Position numbers and translations under genes: made by a program. From J051 sp040289295 (GTDB taxonomy: Bacteria; Armatimonadota; Fimbriimonadia; Fimbriimonadales; ATM1): a stretch of DNA of 64,000 nucleotides. Below are positions 43,026 to 52,402 of the stretch, piece after piece. The stretch is taken from contig PSLA01000011.1 in the NCBI GenBank assembly GCA_040289295.1, positions 1 through 64,000 on the forward strand. The letters run 5' to 3'. The stretch's first letter is position 1, and each line of letters starts with the position of its first letter. The notes below the pieces were generated by a model. That model had not been told where the DNA came from. It did no database searches and saw nothing but the letters and a program-made list of their open reading frames with translations.

Positions 43026-43445
43026 CTAAGCGCCCGAATCGCCAGTTCCCGCATGGCCGGTCTCGGTCTTGACGGTGCCTCCCGTGGCGCCCTTCTTCGC
43101 GTACTTCGCCGGATCTTTCTTAAACTGCTCGGGGCAGCCGTCGCAGCAGAAGTAGTACCGCATACCCTCGTAGTCTTGGTAGCCGACAGCCTTCTCCTTG
43201 CTCTCGATGACCGTGCCCATCACGGGGCAGATGATCTCGCCCTTCTCATTGGTGTAGGCGACCGGTTCGGCCTTAGAATCGCCCATGCGAGGATCCGGGG
43301 CGGTCTGTTCTGGAGTCGTCGTCGACGTCGAGTCGGACGTCGGCGCGGTATCGGTGGGCTCTTCTGCGGTCTTGTTGCAGCCCCAAAGCGCGACTGCTCC
43401 AATCACCGCAAGCAAGGCGATAATCCAAACGTTTTTGATGTTCAC
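43026..43445 (-). CDS. YHS-domain lipoprotein, probable metal binding
   Basis: A 139-residue protein with a lipoprotein signal (VWIIALLAVIGAVALWGC) and a Thr/Ser/Pro-rich linker. A YHS-type metal-binding domain follows: ICPVMG, then YYFCCDGCPEQFKKDPAKY, giving several cysteines. The start is GTG at 43445, eight bases after AGGAGG. It is the last gene of the metal-efflux RND operon, so it may hand copper or a similar ion to the pump from the membrane face. Confidence 0.82.
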   Translation of the reverse strand: MNIKNVWIIALLAVIGAVALWGCNKTAEEPTDTAPTSDSTSTTTPEQTAPDPRMGDSKAEPVAYTNEKGEIICPVMGTVIESKEKAVGYQDYEGMRYYFCCDGCPEQFKKDPAKYAKKGATGGTVKTETGHAGTGDSGA

Positions 43446-43480
43446 GTGGTTGACCTCCTGTTAGGTTGATTTTACCCTTT

Positions 43481-44758
43481 TTAGGGTTGCCGACCCAGTG
43501 CCCTGAGCAAGTCAGCCTCGGCGTTCCGGTCGAACCGGCGCGCTTCCGCGACCGCCACGCGAGCGGCGATAAGGTCAGCGAGCACGACCTGTACTTCGGC
43601 GTGCACAGCCTTTCCTACGTCAAAACGCAGCCGGGCGATTCGGTACGCCTCCTCCGAAGCCTGCAATTCCGCCTCAGCGTGCCGCAAGACATCGGGGACG
43701 GCGCTACGCCTCGCCCAGGCGGCGCGAACCTCGACGGCCACGTCAAGGAGCGCTGCCCCAAGACGGGATTCAGCCGCCAGCCCCCCCGCCGTCGCCTCAC
43801 TGGCACGCGCACGACGCATCCCCCCATCCGCCAAAGGCATGGTTAGGAGGAGGCCAACCGTAGCGTTGCTCGACGAGCCACCCCGCTCGCTGCCAAATGT
43901 GATCTGCGTGCCAAACACGCTCAGCTCCGGCAGGGCTGAGCGTCGAGCCATCTCTGCCTCAGCGCCCTGCCGTCTTGCACGGGCGCGCTCAGCGAGCAGT
44001 TCCGGACGACGGTCGTACGCTTCCCCAAGAGCGGACTCCAGCGTGTCGGGCAATTGTTGTGCGCGCCAATCTCCCGGTCGCGCGCCGTCACGCAGCCCGC
44101 CGCCGACCGCGGCCCCGAGTTCGGCGATCGACGCTTCGAGGTCCGCTTCGGCGATACGCAGGTCCCGGCGAGCGCGGGCGGTTTGCGCTTGCGCTGCGAA
44201 GAGGAACGCCTCGGGAATCTTGCCCTCCTCAAAGCGCGCTTTCGCCAGCGACTCCATCTCTTCGGCAGCGAGCAGGCCCGCTTCGTAAGCGGCGACAGCC
44301 TCCGTACGATACGCAGCCTCCGCGAACGCCTTGCGCACGCGGTAGGCAACCTGCAGCCGAGCGAGCGCAAGCGCCTGCTCCGCCTCGCGAACCTCGAATC
44401 CGCCGACGTCCCTGGCTGCTGCATCGCGTGCCGAGGTGAAGATGCGCCATTGGAACGTCAGGCTCGCGGCGAAGAACGCGTCGCGCGGGAGCATGAACAT
44501 GCGCGACGGCTCGAGCATGGACATGAACCCCGTGTCGCCGCGCCCCTCGGAGCCGACCGAATGCATGGCAAGGAACGGCGCGAATTCAGCGAGCAGTTGT
44601 CGTCGCCGAGCGTGCGCCGCTTCCACGAGTTGCTCTGCCTCGCGCACGCGCGGGTGGCTCTTCAGAGCCATCTTCAACGCGTCGTCAAGCGAAATCGGCT
44701 GCTGGGCGCTCAGCACGACAGCCATGAGGACGAAAATGGTGCTAACCGTTGGTTTCAT
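43481..44758 (-). CDS. TolC-like outer-membrane efflux channel
   Basis: A 425-residue outer-membrane efflux protein. It has a signal peptide (TVSTIFVLMAVVLSAQQ) followed by ISLDDALKMALKSHPRVREAE, the classic TolC-family start. The two tandem helical repeats (the second about residues 230-425) are rich in alanine, arginine and glutamate. The ATG at 44758 has GGAGG six bases upstream and lies inside the 3' end of the RND gene (17-base overlap). It provides the outer-membrane exit of the tripartite pump. Confidence 0.85.
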   Translation of the reverse strand: MKPTVSTIFVLMAVVLSAQQPISLDDALKMALKSHPRVREAEQLVEAAHARRRQLLAEFAPFLAMHSVGSEGRGDTGFMSMLEPSRMFMLPRDAFFAASLTFQWRIFTSARDAAARDVGGFEVREAEQALALARLQVAYRVRKAFAEAAYRTEAVAAYEAGLLAAEEMESLAKARFEEGKIPEAFLFAAQAQTARARRDLRIAEADLEASIAELGAAVGGGLRDGARPGDWRAQQLPDTLESALGEAYDRRPELLAERARARRQGAEAEMARRSALPELSVFGTQITFGSERGGSSSNATVGLLLTMPLADGGMRRARASEATAGGLAAESRLGAALLDVAVEVRAAWARRSAVPDVLRHAEAELQASEEAYRIARLRFDVGKAVHAEVQVVLADLIAARVAVAEARRFDRNAEADLLRALGRQP

Positions 44759-47700
44759 CTGTTGCCTCCACTGGGGGAAGAGATTTCGGGTCGTGCCGAA
44801 GGATGCGTACGCGAAGCCACCTCGACAGGTCATCAATCATCGCGTGCATCACAGGGATGTCGAGCAGGGACAGGACCGTGCCGACGATTAGGCCCCCGAT
44901 AATCGTCGTTCCGAGCGGCTGATATGCGTCGAGGCCGGTCTTCGGGAAGAAGGCGATGTGCCCCATCACGAAGATGGTGATAAGGCTGGTCATGAGAATC
45001 GGGCGCAATCGTTCGGGCGCGGCGCGAGCAATCGCCTCGTTTCGAGGCAAGCCGCTCTCCCGCATGCGCAGGATCAGGTCGATGATGAGGATCGCCGTCA
45101 CGATGTCCATTCCGCTCAGCACAATGACGCCGAGAATCGAGACCGTCGAGAAGTGCTGGTGCATGAGGAACAACATCAGGAACACACCGCTGAGCTCAAG
45201 CGGAATGCTGAAGATCATCTGGAATGGCTGAAGGAATCCGCCGAACTGCGCGACGAGGATGAGATACATCAGTACAAGTGCGAGTGCCAGACCGGAGAGC
45301 ATAACGCGGAAGCTGTCCATCATCTGCGTTATGTCGCCTCGCGCCTCGATACCATAGCCTGGCGGCCAGTTGATCTGTGCCATTGCTCGCATTTGCAGGT
45401 CCATAGTCAGGTCCATGCTCGGCCTTCCATCCAGGCGGTAGAACCCGCCGATGCTGACGACGCGCCGGAGCTGATCGTGCTCGATCATAGTAGGCGCTGC
45501 GCGGCGCTCCAATCGGACAACTTCGAGCAATGGCACTTGCTCACCTCCCGCCCCGGTGACGTACATGCCTTCGAGGTCCTGAAGGTTCATGCGCTGTTCA
45601 TCCTGATACCGAACGCGCACGGTCATCGGTCGCTTGTTGGGGAGGCGATACATCTCGTCGGTGAATCCGCCTCGCAGGGCATAGTAGGTCTGCATAGCGA
45701 TATTCGCAGGCGTTAGTCCGTGCCTCGCAGCCTTCTCCTCATTCACCACAAGTGTGTATGTGGGTTGAGACATCTCCCAAGAGAGGAATGGCTGCGCCAT
45801 GTCGGGCACCTGCTCCTTGACAATCCCGAGTGTCTTCTTCGCGATTTGATCCAGCAGGGCAAGGTCCTTGCCGTAAATGACAAGTGCGACCGGGGCGAGC
45901 GCAGTAGCCATAACGTCCGCCCCCATCTCCTTGAGCTGAATGCGGCGGATACCCTTGATCTCCATCATGGCGCGCTCATGGATGCGGTCCATGATCTTCC
46001 ACACGTTCGGCCGCCCAGTGTCTTTGTCGCTGAAGGTGATCATCGCGCTCGCGCCGTTGACGAACTTCATACCATAGCCGGTGAAGTATGTGCCGCCGGT
46101 CATTCCGCGACCTCCCTCGGCGCCGATCTCTATGGCGGCGTGTTGAATCCACCCTTGCTTACCGCCTTCCTCCATCATGATCTGCTCGAGCTGTTGTACA
46201 GCTTCTTCGGTTCGCTTGAAGGAGGTTCCTGGCTGCATCTCCATCTGCATGCTCGCCTGGCCGACGTCTGCCAGCGGCATCATCTCGGAACCGATGAAGT
46301 AGTAAAAAGTGAACCCAAGGATGATGGTCACACCAATGCGCAAAAAGTTGTTGATTGGGTTGCGAAGCATCCAGCGGATAAGCCGCTCATAACCTCGCTC
46401 CATGCTTGTGAGAAACCTCTCAAAAGGTTGTAGCGCAACGCGGCTGAACCAGTTCTCCTTACGCATGTGAGGCTCTTGCAAGAAGCGCGAACAAAGCACC
46501 GCGGTCAGCGTGATCGAGACGAAGTAGGAGAAGATGAGTCCGAACACGATAGGCCAGCAAAGGCCGATAAACATCAGCTGCGTGATGCCGCCGCTCACCA
46601 TCAGCGGAACCAACGCGATGATAAGCACGATCGTCGCTGCGAACACGGAGCGCCGCACCTCGCCGATGCCGTCAATCGTCGCGTTCAGGCGATCCTTACC
46701 CATGCGCATGTGTCGCTCGACCGCGTGAATGTCAATGATGGCGTCGTCCACAAGTCGGCCGATTGCAATCAGAAGACCGACCAGAGTAGAGGAGTTGAGG
46801 CTCATGCCCATGCCCGCCATGGCCATCAGCGACAGCGCTAGCGAAACTGGAATCGCCGTCAAAGCAATGACCGTACCACGCGCATCACCAAGGAAAAACA
46901 GCACCGCGAGGCCGGTTAGCGCGATCGCGATGAGCAACTTGAACACCATGTTACGAAACAGGATGTCCACAAAGGTTGCGTTGTCATAAGCGACGTCGAA
47001 GCGAATGCCAGGGTTCTCCTTCTCGAGTTGGCGCGCCATCTTCATCACCGCCTTGATCGTCACTGGAGAGCTGGCGTCCGGGTTTTGGAGAACGTTGATG
47101 GCAATGCCCTTGTTCACACCGTCGCCGGTGAAGTGATGAAACGCCGAACGCTCCTCTACGTATGTGTCCTTTACCTCGGCGACGTCACCCACCCGCACGA
47201 CCTGGTTGCCAACCGTTTTGAGCGGATAAGAAGCCACGACTTCAGCCGAACGCGCCAGGGTATCAACGCGAAAAATCGGCTCGAATTCGTCATTGGTTAC
47301 TCTTCCCGCCGGGGCAGCGACGTTGTACTGGTCAATAACGTTGCGTACGTCCACAATCGAAAGTCCATGGGCGTACAGCTTTTCGCGATTAACGTTGACC
47401 TGCAACTGCCGCCTGTAACCCCCAAACGGCGAGACGGACCAGACATTGCGCGACGCAGCCTTGAAGCGGTTGGTAGCTTCATTGTCCGCAAAGTCTCGCA
47501 GCGTAGCGAGATCCCAGCCCTTCTCCGGGTCACCTGTAAGCGACAGCGTGAGAACCGGAACGTTGAGTGGGTCAATCTGCAGAACCCAGGATGGCTGGCG
47601 GTTTGCATTCGCCCGTGGCAGGTCACCCTGCACATTGTCAAGAAGCGCCTGCACCTCAAGTTGCGCCTTGTCCATGTCCGTGCCGTACGGAAACTCGAGC

Positions 47701-48014
47701 ACCACAATGGAAAAGCCATCCTGACTGGTCGACCGGATGTATCGCACGTTCTTGATGTGAACCATCTTCTGCTCGATCGGCGAGGAGAAGTAGGTCTCCA
47801 TCTCTTCTGCGCTGAGTCCGGGCATCTCCGTAATGATGCCGAGCATCGGGCTTGCTACGTACGGCATGAACCGCTTCGGCATGAAGTATCCGATCGCCAG
47901 AACGCCCAGCACTAGCGTCGAGAGGAAGAACGCAATAATGATGTATGGATGCCGAACGGACCACTCGACGAGGTTGAACCCGCCCGGGCGTTCCCAGCCG
48001 TCAGTGCCCTGCAT
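44742..48014 (-). CDS. RND-family efflux pump, inner-membrane transporter
   Basis: A 1090-residue RND transporter with about twelve membrane helices and two large periplasmic loops. Helix 4 carries LIAIGRLVDDAIIDIHAVER with the adjacent aspartates of the proton relay. The N-terminus is WSVRHPYIIIAFFLSTLVLG. Substrate class is uncertain: the neighbours (heavy-metal-binding adaptor, YHS lipoprotein, Cys-rich secreted protein) point to metal export. I do not see the full CusA methionine set, and the helix-10 region (GVIVLSGMDIVTAILIIDLI) differs from typical HAE pumps. The ATG at 48014 overlaps the adaptor stop by 14 bases. Confidence 0.88.
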   Translation of the reverse strand: MQGTDGWERPGGFNLVEWSVRHPYIIIAFFLSTLVLGVLAIGYFMPKRFMPYVASPMLGIITEMPGLSAEEMETYFSSPIEQKMVHIKNVRYIRSTSQDGFSIVVLEFPYGTDMDKAQLEVQALLDNVQGDLPRANANRQPSWVLQIDPLNVPVLTLSLTGDPEKGWDLATLRDFADNEATNRFKAASRNVWSVSPFGGYRRQLQVNVNREKLYAHGLSIVDVRNVIDQYNVAAPAGRVTNDEFEPIFRVDTLARSAEVVASYPLKTVGNQVVRVGDVAEVKDTYVEERSAFHHFTGDGVNKGIAINVLQNPDASSPVTIKAVMKMARQLEKENPGIRFDVAYDNATFVDILFRNMVFKLLIAIALTGLAVLFFLGDARGTVIALTAIPVSLALSLMAMAGMGMSLNSSTLVGLLIAIGRLVDDAIIDIHAVERHMRMGKDRLNATIDGIGEVRRSVFAATIVLIIALVPLMVSGGITQLMFIGLCWPIVFGLIFSYFVSITLTAVLCSRFLQEPHMRKENWFSRVALQPFERFLTSMERGYERLIRWMLRNPINNFLRIGVTIILGFTFYYFIGSEMMPLADVGQASMQMEMQPGTSFKRTEEAVQQLEQIMMEEGGKQGWIQHAAIEIGAEGGRGMTGGTYFTGYGMKFVNGASAMITFSDKDTGRPNVWKIMDRIHERAMMEIKGIRRIQLKEMGADVMATALAPVALVIYGKDLALLDQIAKKTLGIVKEQVPDMAQPFLSWEMSQPTYTLVVNEEKAARHGLTPANIAMQTYYALRGGFTDEMYRLPNKRPMTVRVRYQDEQRMNLQDLEGMYVTGAGGEQVPLLEVVRLERRAAPTMIEHDQLRRVVSIGGFYRLDGRPSMDLTMDLQMRAMAQINWPPGYGIEARGDITQMMDSFRVMLSGLALALVLMYLILVAQFGGFLQPFQMIFSIPLELSGVFLMLFLMHQHFSTVSILGVIVLSGMDIVTAILIIDLILRMRESGLPRNEAIARAAPERLRPILMTSLITIFVMGHIAFFPKTGLDAYQPLGTTIIGGLIVGTVLSLLDIPVMHAMIDDLSRWLRVRILRHDPKSLPPVEATDETNG

Positions 48015-49746
48015 GTTCGCCTCCAGGTTGTGCGCGCTCTTCCGGCTGGGCGCCACCGTGCTCGTGTCCTGACGAGCCACTGCCCTTCGGGAGTTCGAAC
48101 GGCCCTGTGTCCCCCCATGAGACGTTTGCAACGGGCGTACCAGGGGTCAGTTGCTCATGCCCGCGATAGATCACCATATCACCATGTTTGATCCCCTGCA
48201 CGGCAGTGAATCGACCGTCTGTGGGTCCGAGGGTCACCTTCCGCTGCTCCGCCCTAAATCCCTCATTGAGGGTGGACCGGACAAGCGGCATCTTGCAGAT
48301 CGGACAGTCGCCGGGTTTACGCGCGTGGACCTGCGGGTGCATTGAGCAGGTCCAGTGCTGCTCACCTTTCACCTCGATCGGCACCATTACCCACACAAAG
48401 TGGCTTCCATCTGTCGCCTCTCGAATCGCCTCATGGCGCACCGCAAGTCGTTTGCCCGTCGGAGCAGTCTGGACCGAGACCGAGACAAACTGGCCCGGGA
48501 GAAGCGAGCGGTCGGAGTTATCCACCGCCGCCTCGGCACGGAACGTCCGCGTGGATGGGTCCACCGCGCCGAACACCGAAGACACAGCGGCTTCACGGTC
48601 GCCAACGCGGACGCGCGTCCCTTCGCGAACGACGCCCGCAAGTCTCTCGGGAAGGTCAAACTGAATCCGTACCCGCTTGACGACCTTGAGGCGAAGCAGT
48701 GTTTGCCCAGGTTGAACAAGCGTGCCGGGGCTTACGAGCCGCTCGGTTACGACGGCTTCTCCCAACGCGCGCAATTCACGGTAGCCGCTGATGGTCCGCG
48801 TCGTCGCTGCGCCGCTCTCTTGGGCTTGGCGTTGCGCCTTGCTTGCCGAGACTTCTGCACGCGCCTTCGCAACGGCGCGCTCAGCCTCTCGTACCGCCTC
48901 CTGGGCTGCTTGCGCCCGGCGCTTGGTTTCGTTCAGCCCGGCAGCCGCGGCGTTGCGCTTCGCCTCCGCCTGGGCAACGCTCTGACGCTTCGCTGCGACC
49001 TCCGCTTGCAACATCGCCACGCGTTCCCGTGCCTGGTTGGCCTTAGACTCAGCAAGTTGCACCTCGTCCAGGGAAGCGGCGCCTCGTTTGTATAACTCTC
49101 GCTCCCGCGCGGCTGCAGCGGCAAGGTATTCACGCTCAGCGTCCGCCTCCTTGAGACGCGCCTCGGTAGCGTCCACCTCCGCCCGCGACTTGGCGATTTC
49201 GGCGCTAACCGCCTCTAACTCTTCGCTCGCGCGCTGAATGGCAAGGTCGGCGGCTTCGGCATCGGCGGCTGCGCGCGAACGCGCAGCCATCAGCCTTTGA
49301 ACCTCTGCCTCGGCAACGGTCACGGCCAGACCGGCAGCACGTGCGCGGGCGTTTGCCTCAGAGGCCTGCGCGGCAAACTCATCCGCTTCCAGTTGCGCAA
49401 GGAGTTGACCCGGGCGCACGGTGTCGCCGGGATAGACGGGCATTTTCACGACTCGGCCAGGGATGCGAGAGACCACCTCCTCATCATTCCAGGCGATCAC
49501 GGTGCCGGGAAAGCTCTCTTCTCCGGCGAGGTCCCGCTCTTGGACAGGCTCGGCCGCTACTGGCTGGACGCCCTCTGGTGCCTGCATCGTCGTCATGTCC
49601 ATCGCTTGAGCTTCAGTGACCGTCATGGCACCCGGAGGGCGCTGGGTCATTACGATCCAGCGAACGAAGAAGACAGAGGCGACGACGATGAGCGCCGCAA
49701 ATAAGGTTGACCAGCGCCTACGGGCTGATGCAGTTGCGTTTGACAT
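48001..49746 (-). CDS. RND adaptor (membrane fusion protein) with internal heavy-metal-binding domain
   Basis: A 581-residue periplasmic adaptor. One membrane segment (LFAALIVVASVFFVRWIV) anchors it. A lipoyl half-motif follows (GRVVKMPVYPGDTVRPGQLL), then an unusually long alanine/glutamate/arginine-rich coiled coil (about 120-310). A barrel region comes next (RIQFDLPERLAGVVREGTRV). Near residues 470-495 sits a heavy-metal-binding domain (WTCSMHPQVHARKPGDCPIC), usually N-terminal in CusB-like proteins but here placed late. The C-terminus is histidine-rich (GHEHGG, HAGH). All point to copper or a similar metal. GAGGTG seven bases before the ATG is the ribosome-binding site. Confidence 0.86.
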   Translation of the reverse strand: MSNATASARRRWSTLFAALIVVASVFFVRWIVMTQRPPGAMTVTEAQAMDMTTMQAPEGVQPVAAEPVQERDLAGEESFPGTVIAWNDEEVVSRIPGRVVKMPVYPGDTVRPGQLLAQLEADEFAAQASEANARARAAGLAVTVAEAEVQRLMAARSRAAADAEAADLAIQRASEELEAVSAEIAKSRAEVDATEARLKEADAEREYLAAAAARERELYKRGAASLDEVQLAESKANQARERVAMLQAEVAAKRQSVAQAEAKRNAAAAGLNETKRRAQAAQEAVREAERAVAKARAEVSASKAQRQAQESGAATTRTISGYRELRALGEAVVTERLVSPGTLVQPGQTLLRLKVVKRVRIQFDLPERLAGVVREGTRVRVGDREAAVSSVFGAVDPSTRTFRAEAAVDNSDRSLLPGQFVSVSVQTAPTGKRLAVRHEAIREATDGSHFVWVMVPIEVKGEQHWTCSMHPQVHARKPGDCPICKMPLVRSTLNEGFRAEQRKVTLGPTDGRFTAVQGIKHGDMVIYRGHEQLTPGTPVANVSWGDTGPFELPKGSGSSGHEHGGAQPEERAQPGGEHAGH

Positions 49747-49848
49747 TGTTATACACCTCGAATAGCATCAAAATTGTTGTCGGTTGGCAAGGAGCCACAA
49801 ATGGTGAAAAGCGTCCGGCGATTGCGCCAACGAGTCGGCGGGCGGACG

Positions 49849-50190
49849 CTAGGCGAGGTAAGGCGGCGCGCGGAGGCAGTTGCCGCTCGGTTCAGGAGCG
49901 CGAATGCGCGGAGGGTCATTACGCGACACTAACCCTCGGGCAACCGTCGGAAATGCGGGGTACAAGATCTCCTGAGCGGCAAGTACGAAGGTAACGTGCG
50001 TCCACTCAGCGCCAGGTCCACTAGCAGCCGGGGCGGTCGCAGCGTCTATGGAGACCTTGCACGGTTTGTGCTCCTGGGTAGGGCAGCACTGCGCCTCGCA
50101 GGCCCGCTTGCAGGTGCATGCACGCGCCAGGGCGCCGGCCTGCGCGAGAGCCAGGACTGAGACTATCAGCAGCGCAAGAATGCGTCGCAC
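49849..50190 (-). CDS. Cys-rich secreted small protein of the efflux operon
   Basis: A 113-residue protein with a signal peptide (RILALLIVSVLALAQAGALA) followed by a cysteine cluster (CTCKRACEAQCCPTQEHKPC), seven cysteines in about 20 residues, and a proline- and arginine-containing tail. Such clusters bind soft metals or form disulfides. The family is unknown to me. The start is GTG at 50190. It lies between the transhydrogenase and the adaptor genes, 102 bases before the latter. Confidence 0.65.
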   Translation of the reverse strand: MRRILALLIVSVLALAQAGALARACTCKRACEAQCCPTQEHKPCKVSIDAATAPAASGPGAEWTHVTFVLAAQEILYPAFPTVARGLVSRNDPPRIRAPEPSGNCLRAPPYLA

Positions 50191-50238
50191 CTAACCAGAT
50201 TATTACGGTCGGCTGCCTCGAAAAGTCACGCCAAAACC

Positions 50239-51645
50239 TCAAGCGGCGGCTTTTCGGGTGAACCTCTCCAGACGAGTCAGCCCGTTCAGCGCGGCGACCT
50301 TGTACGCCTCGGCCAGGGTCGGATAGTTGAACACCTGCGCTTCGAAATACCGTATTGTCCCGCCGAGCACCATCACCGCTTGCCCGATGTGGATGAGCTC
50401 GCAAGCTCCTTCGCCGATAGCGTGAACGCCGAGCACCTCCTCGGTCTCGCGATGGAAGATGACCTTAAGGCGTCCGGTGTGATCTCCGATGATGTTCCCC
50501 CGTGCCAACTCGCGGTAATGCGCGACGCCTATTTCGTAGGGCACGCCCTCCTCCGTCAGTTGCTCCTCGGTCTTGCCCACGAAGGAGACTTCGGGGATCG
50601 TATAGACGCCGTAGGGGAACAGGTCGGCGACGCGCTCCGACTCCACGCCGCACGCACTCAGGGCAGCCATCCTGCCTTGCTCCATCGAGGTTCCGGCAAG
50701 CGAGGGGAAACCGATGACGTCACCCGCGGCATAGATTCCCGGCACGGCCGTTTCCATTCGGTCGTTCACCGCCAACCTTCCGCGCGAGTCGGCTTCGAGC
50801 CCTACCGCAGAAAGGTTCAGCTCGTCGGTCGCACCCTGCCTGCCAACGGCATAGAGCACGACGTGCGCCCGGATTCTCTTGTTCGACTTCGTAAAGGCGG
50901 TGACGCCCTCGTCGTCCGCTTCAACGTGCGTAACCTCTTCGCCAAGCCGCGGGGTCACGCCCAAGTCTCGCATGTGATACATGAGCGCCTCCGTAATCTC
51001 GTTGTCAACGAATTCGAGGATTCGGTGTCTGGCATCCACGAGGGTAACTCGACTTCCGAGCGCAGCAAACATGCAGGCGTACTCCACACCGACGACGCCT
51101 GCCCCGATGACCGCGACTGTCGGCGGCACAGAGGGTAACTCAAGTACCGTGTCGGCGTCCACGATGCGCCGACCGTCTACGGGGAACTGCGGCGAACTCG
51201 CTGGTCGCGTCCCGACCGCGATGACGAACAACTGGGCGCTCAATCGGAGCGTGCCACCTGCCCTCACCAGTTCAATCTCGCGGTCCGTTATGAAGCGCGC
51301 CGTGCCGATTAGCACGTCGACTCCGTTGCGCGCGAATTGTGCGTGATAGACACCCACCTCTTGCTGTACAACCCAGTGACACCTCCTAAGCAGGTCCTCC
51401 ATCGTCGGGCGGCGACGCGTTAGGGTCGCGCCGGAAAGCGACTGGTCTCGACGGCCGGAGAGGCTGAGTACCGCTTCACGGAGCGACTTGGAGGGGATTG
51501 CGCCCGTATTGATGCACACCCCGCCCACTGTGTCTCTCCGCTCGATGATCGCCACTCGCCTGCCTAATTTCGCGGCTTGGATCGCGGCGTGGTGCCCCGC
51601 CGGACCAGATCCTATGACAATCATGTCGTAATCAGTCTGTCCCAT
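50239..51645 (-). CDS. sthA: Soluble pyridine nucleotide transhydrogenase (SthA-like)
   Basis: FAD enzyme that exchanges hydride between NADPH and NAD. The 468-residue protein has the FAD motif GSGPAG (12-17) and GGVCINTGAIPSKSLREA (41-58). In that motif the second redox cysteine of lipoamide dehydrogenase is replaced by alanine (position 49), the mark of SthA. A second dinucleotide motif (VIGAGVVGVEYACMF) and a C-terminal interface domain (GEGACELIHIGQAV) follow. It is first in the metal-efflux operon by direction and spacing (48 bases to the Cys-rich gene). Confidence 0.88.
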   Translation of the reverse strand: MGQTDYDMIVIGSGPAGHHAAIQAAKLGRRVAIIERRDTVGGVCINTGAIPSKSLREAVLSLSGRRDQSLSGATLTRRRPTMEDLLRRCHWVVQQEVGVYHAQFARNGVDVLIGTARFITDREIELVRAGGTLRLSAQLFVIAVGTRPASSPQFPVDGRRIVDADTVLELPSVPPTVAVIGAGVVGVEYACMFAALGSRVTLVDARHRILEFVDNEITEALMYHMRDLGVTPRLGEEVTHVEADDEGVTAFTKSNKRIRAHVVLYAVGRQGATDELNLSAVGLEADSRGRLAVNDRMETAVPGIYAAGDVIGFPSLAGTSMEQGRMAALSACGVESERVADLFPYGVYTIPEVSFVGKTEEQLTEEGVPYEIGVAHYRELARGNIIGDHTGRLKVIFHRETEEVLGVHAIGEGACELIHIGQAVMVLGGTIRYFEAQVFNYPTLAEAYKVAALNGLTRLERFTRKAAA

Positions 51646-51792
51646 CCACCCGTCTACCCATGACTGAGTTCCGCAAGCTCTTATTCAGAACTCTGGCAAT
51701 CCAAACAGGAAGGCAACAGATCCAGCCGCGCCGATAATTGGGCTTGGAGGCTCCGATGGCTCGCAGCCGTGGGTTCGGGGGAGGAAGGAAAC

Positions 51793-52320
51793 ATGAAAAA
51801 GAATGTGCTGATGATCTTAGTCGCCGGGTGCGCCGCGCTGGCATTCGCCACGCAATCCTGGCAGCGGTACACACCCGGCAAGACCGGTATCTCGGTAGAG
51901 CTCCCGGGCAAGCCGGAGCCGATGCCGCTTGAGTTGCCTGCAGACGTGAAGAAGGAGGTGAGTTCGATGGAGAACCACATGCTCTTCACGGGCGACTTCT
52001 TCGTCGTCGTGTCCAAAGTCACGTACTCAACGATGCATGTGAACCTTCAGGGCGCAGCAGACGGCGCGGTGCAGCGCGTGCAGCAGACGCCTGGCTATCA
52101 GGGCAAGTCGTTCACTCAAAAGCCGTTCAAGATGGGCTCGCTTTCGGCGATCTACATCCACGGCGAGTACAACGTGGGCGGTGACCCGGTGGTGCACCAT
52201 CAGATAGTCGTCGCGAAGGAAAAGATGCTATGGCAAGTGGTCATCACATACGATGCGCGGAGGGCGGAGCGGGCAGCCGACGCACGGCGAATCTTGGATT
52301 CTGTCTCGATCAGCGGTTAG
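51793..52320 (+). CDS. Hypothetical secreted protein
   Basis: A 175-residue protein with a signal peptide (KKNVLMILVAGCAALAFATQ) and a beta-rich body (RYTPGKTGISVELPGKPEPM, GDFFVVVSKVTYSTM, VVHHQIVVAKEKMLWQVVIT). It resembles small periplasmic proteins that begin with a strand beginning Y.s...gFsv.mPg.P, but no function is known. The ATG at 51793 has GAGGAAGG upstream. A cysteine at residue 11 lies within the signal and is not a good lipobox. Confidence 0.6.
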   Translation: MKKNVLMILVAGCAALAFATQSWQRYTPGKTGISVELPGKPEPMPLELPADVKKEVSSMENHMLFTGDFFVVVSKVTYSTMHVNLQGAADGAVQRVQQTPGYQGKSFTQKPFKMGSLSAIYIHGEYNVGGDPVVHHQIVVAKEKMLWQVVITYDARRAERAADARRILDSVSISG

Positions 52321-52402
52321 GTCAGGGATGGGGACGGCGAAATCCGCCCATTTTTCGTTTGGGGAGCCCACGCCGGCGACCGAAGCCGGTATTCTCTCCA
52401 GC

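Noticed and set aside
43474..43487. ACCCT/AGGGT hairpin between the TolC-like and YHS genes
   Set aside because: Five base pairs without a following T-run; too weak to call a terminator.
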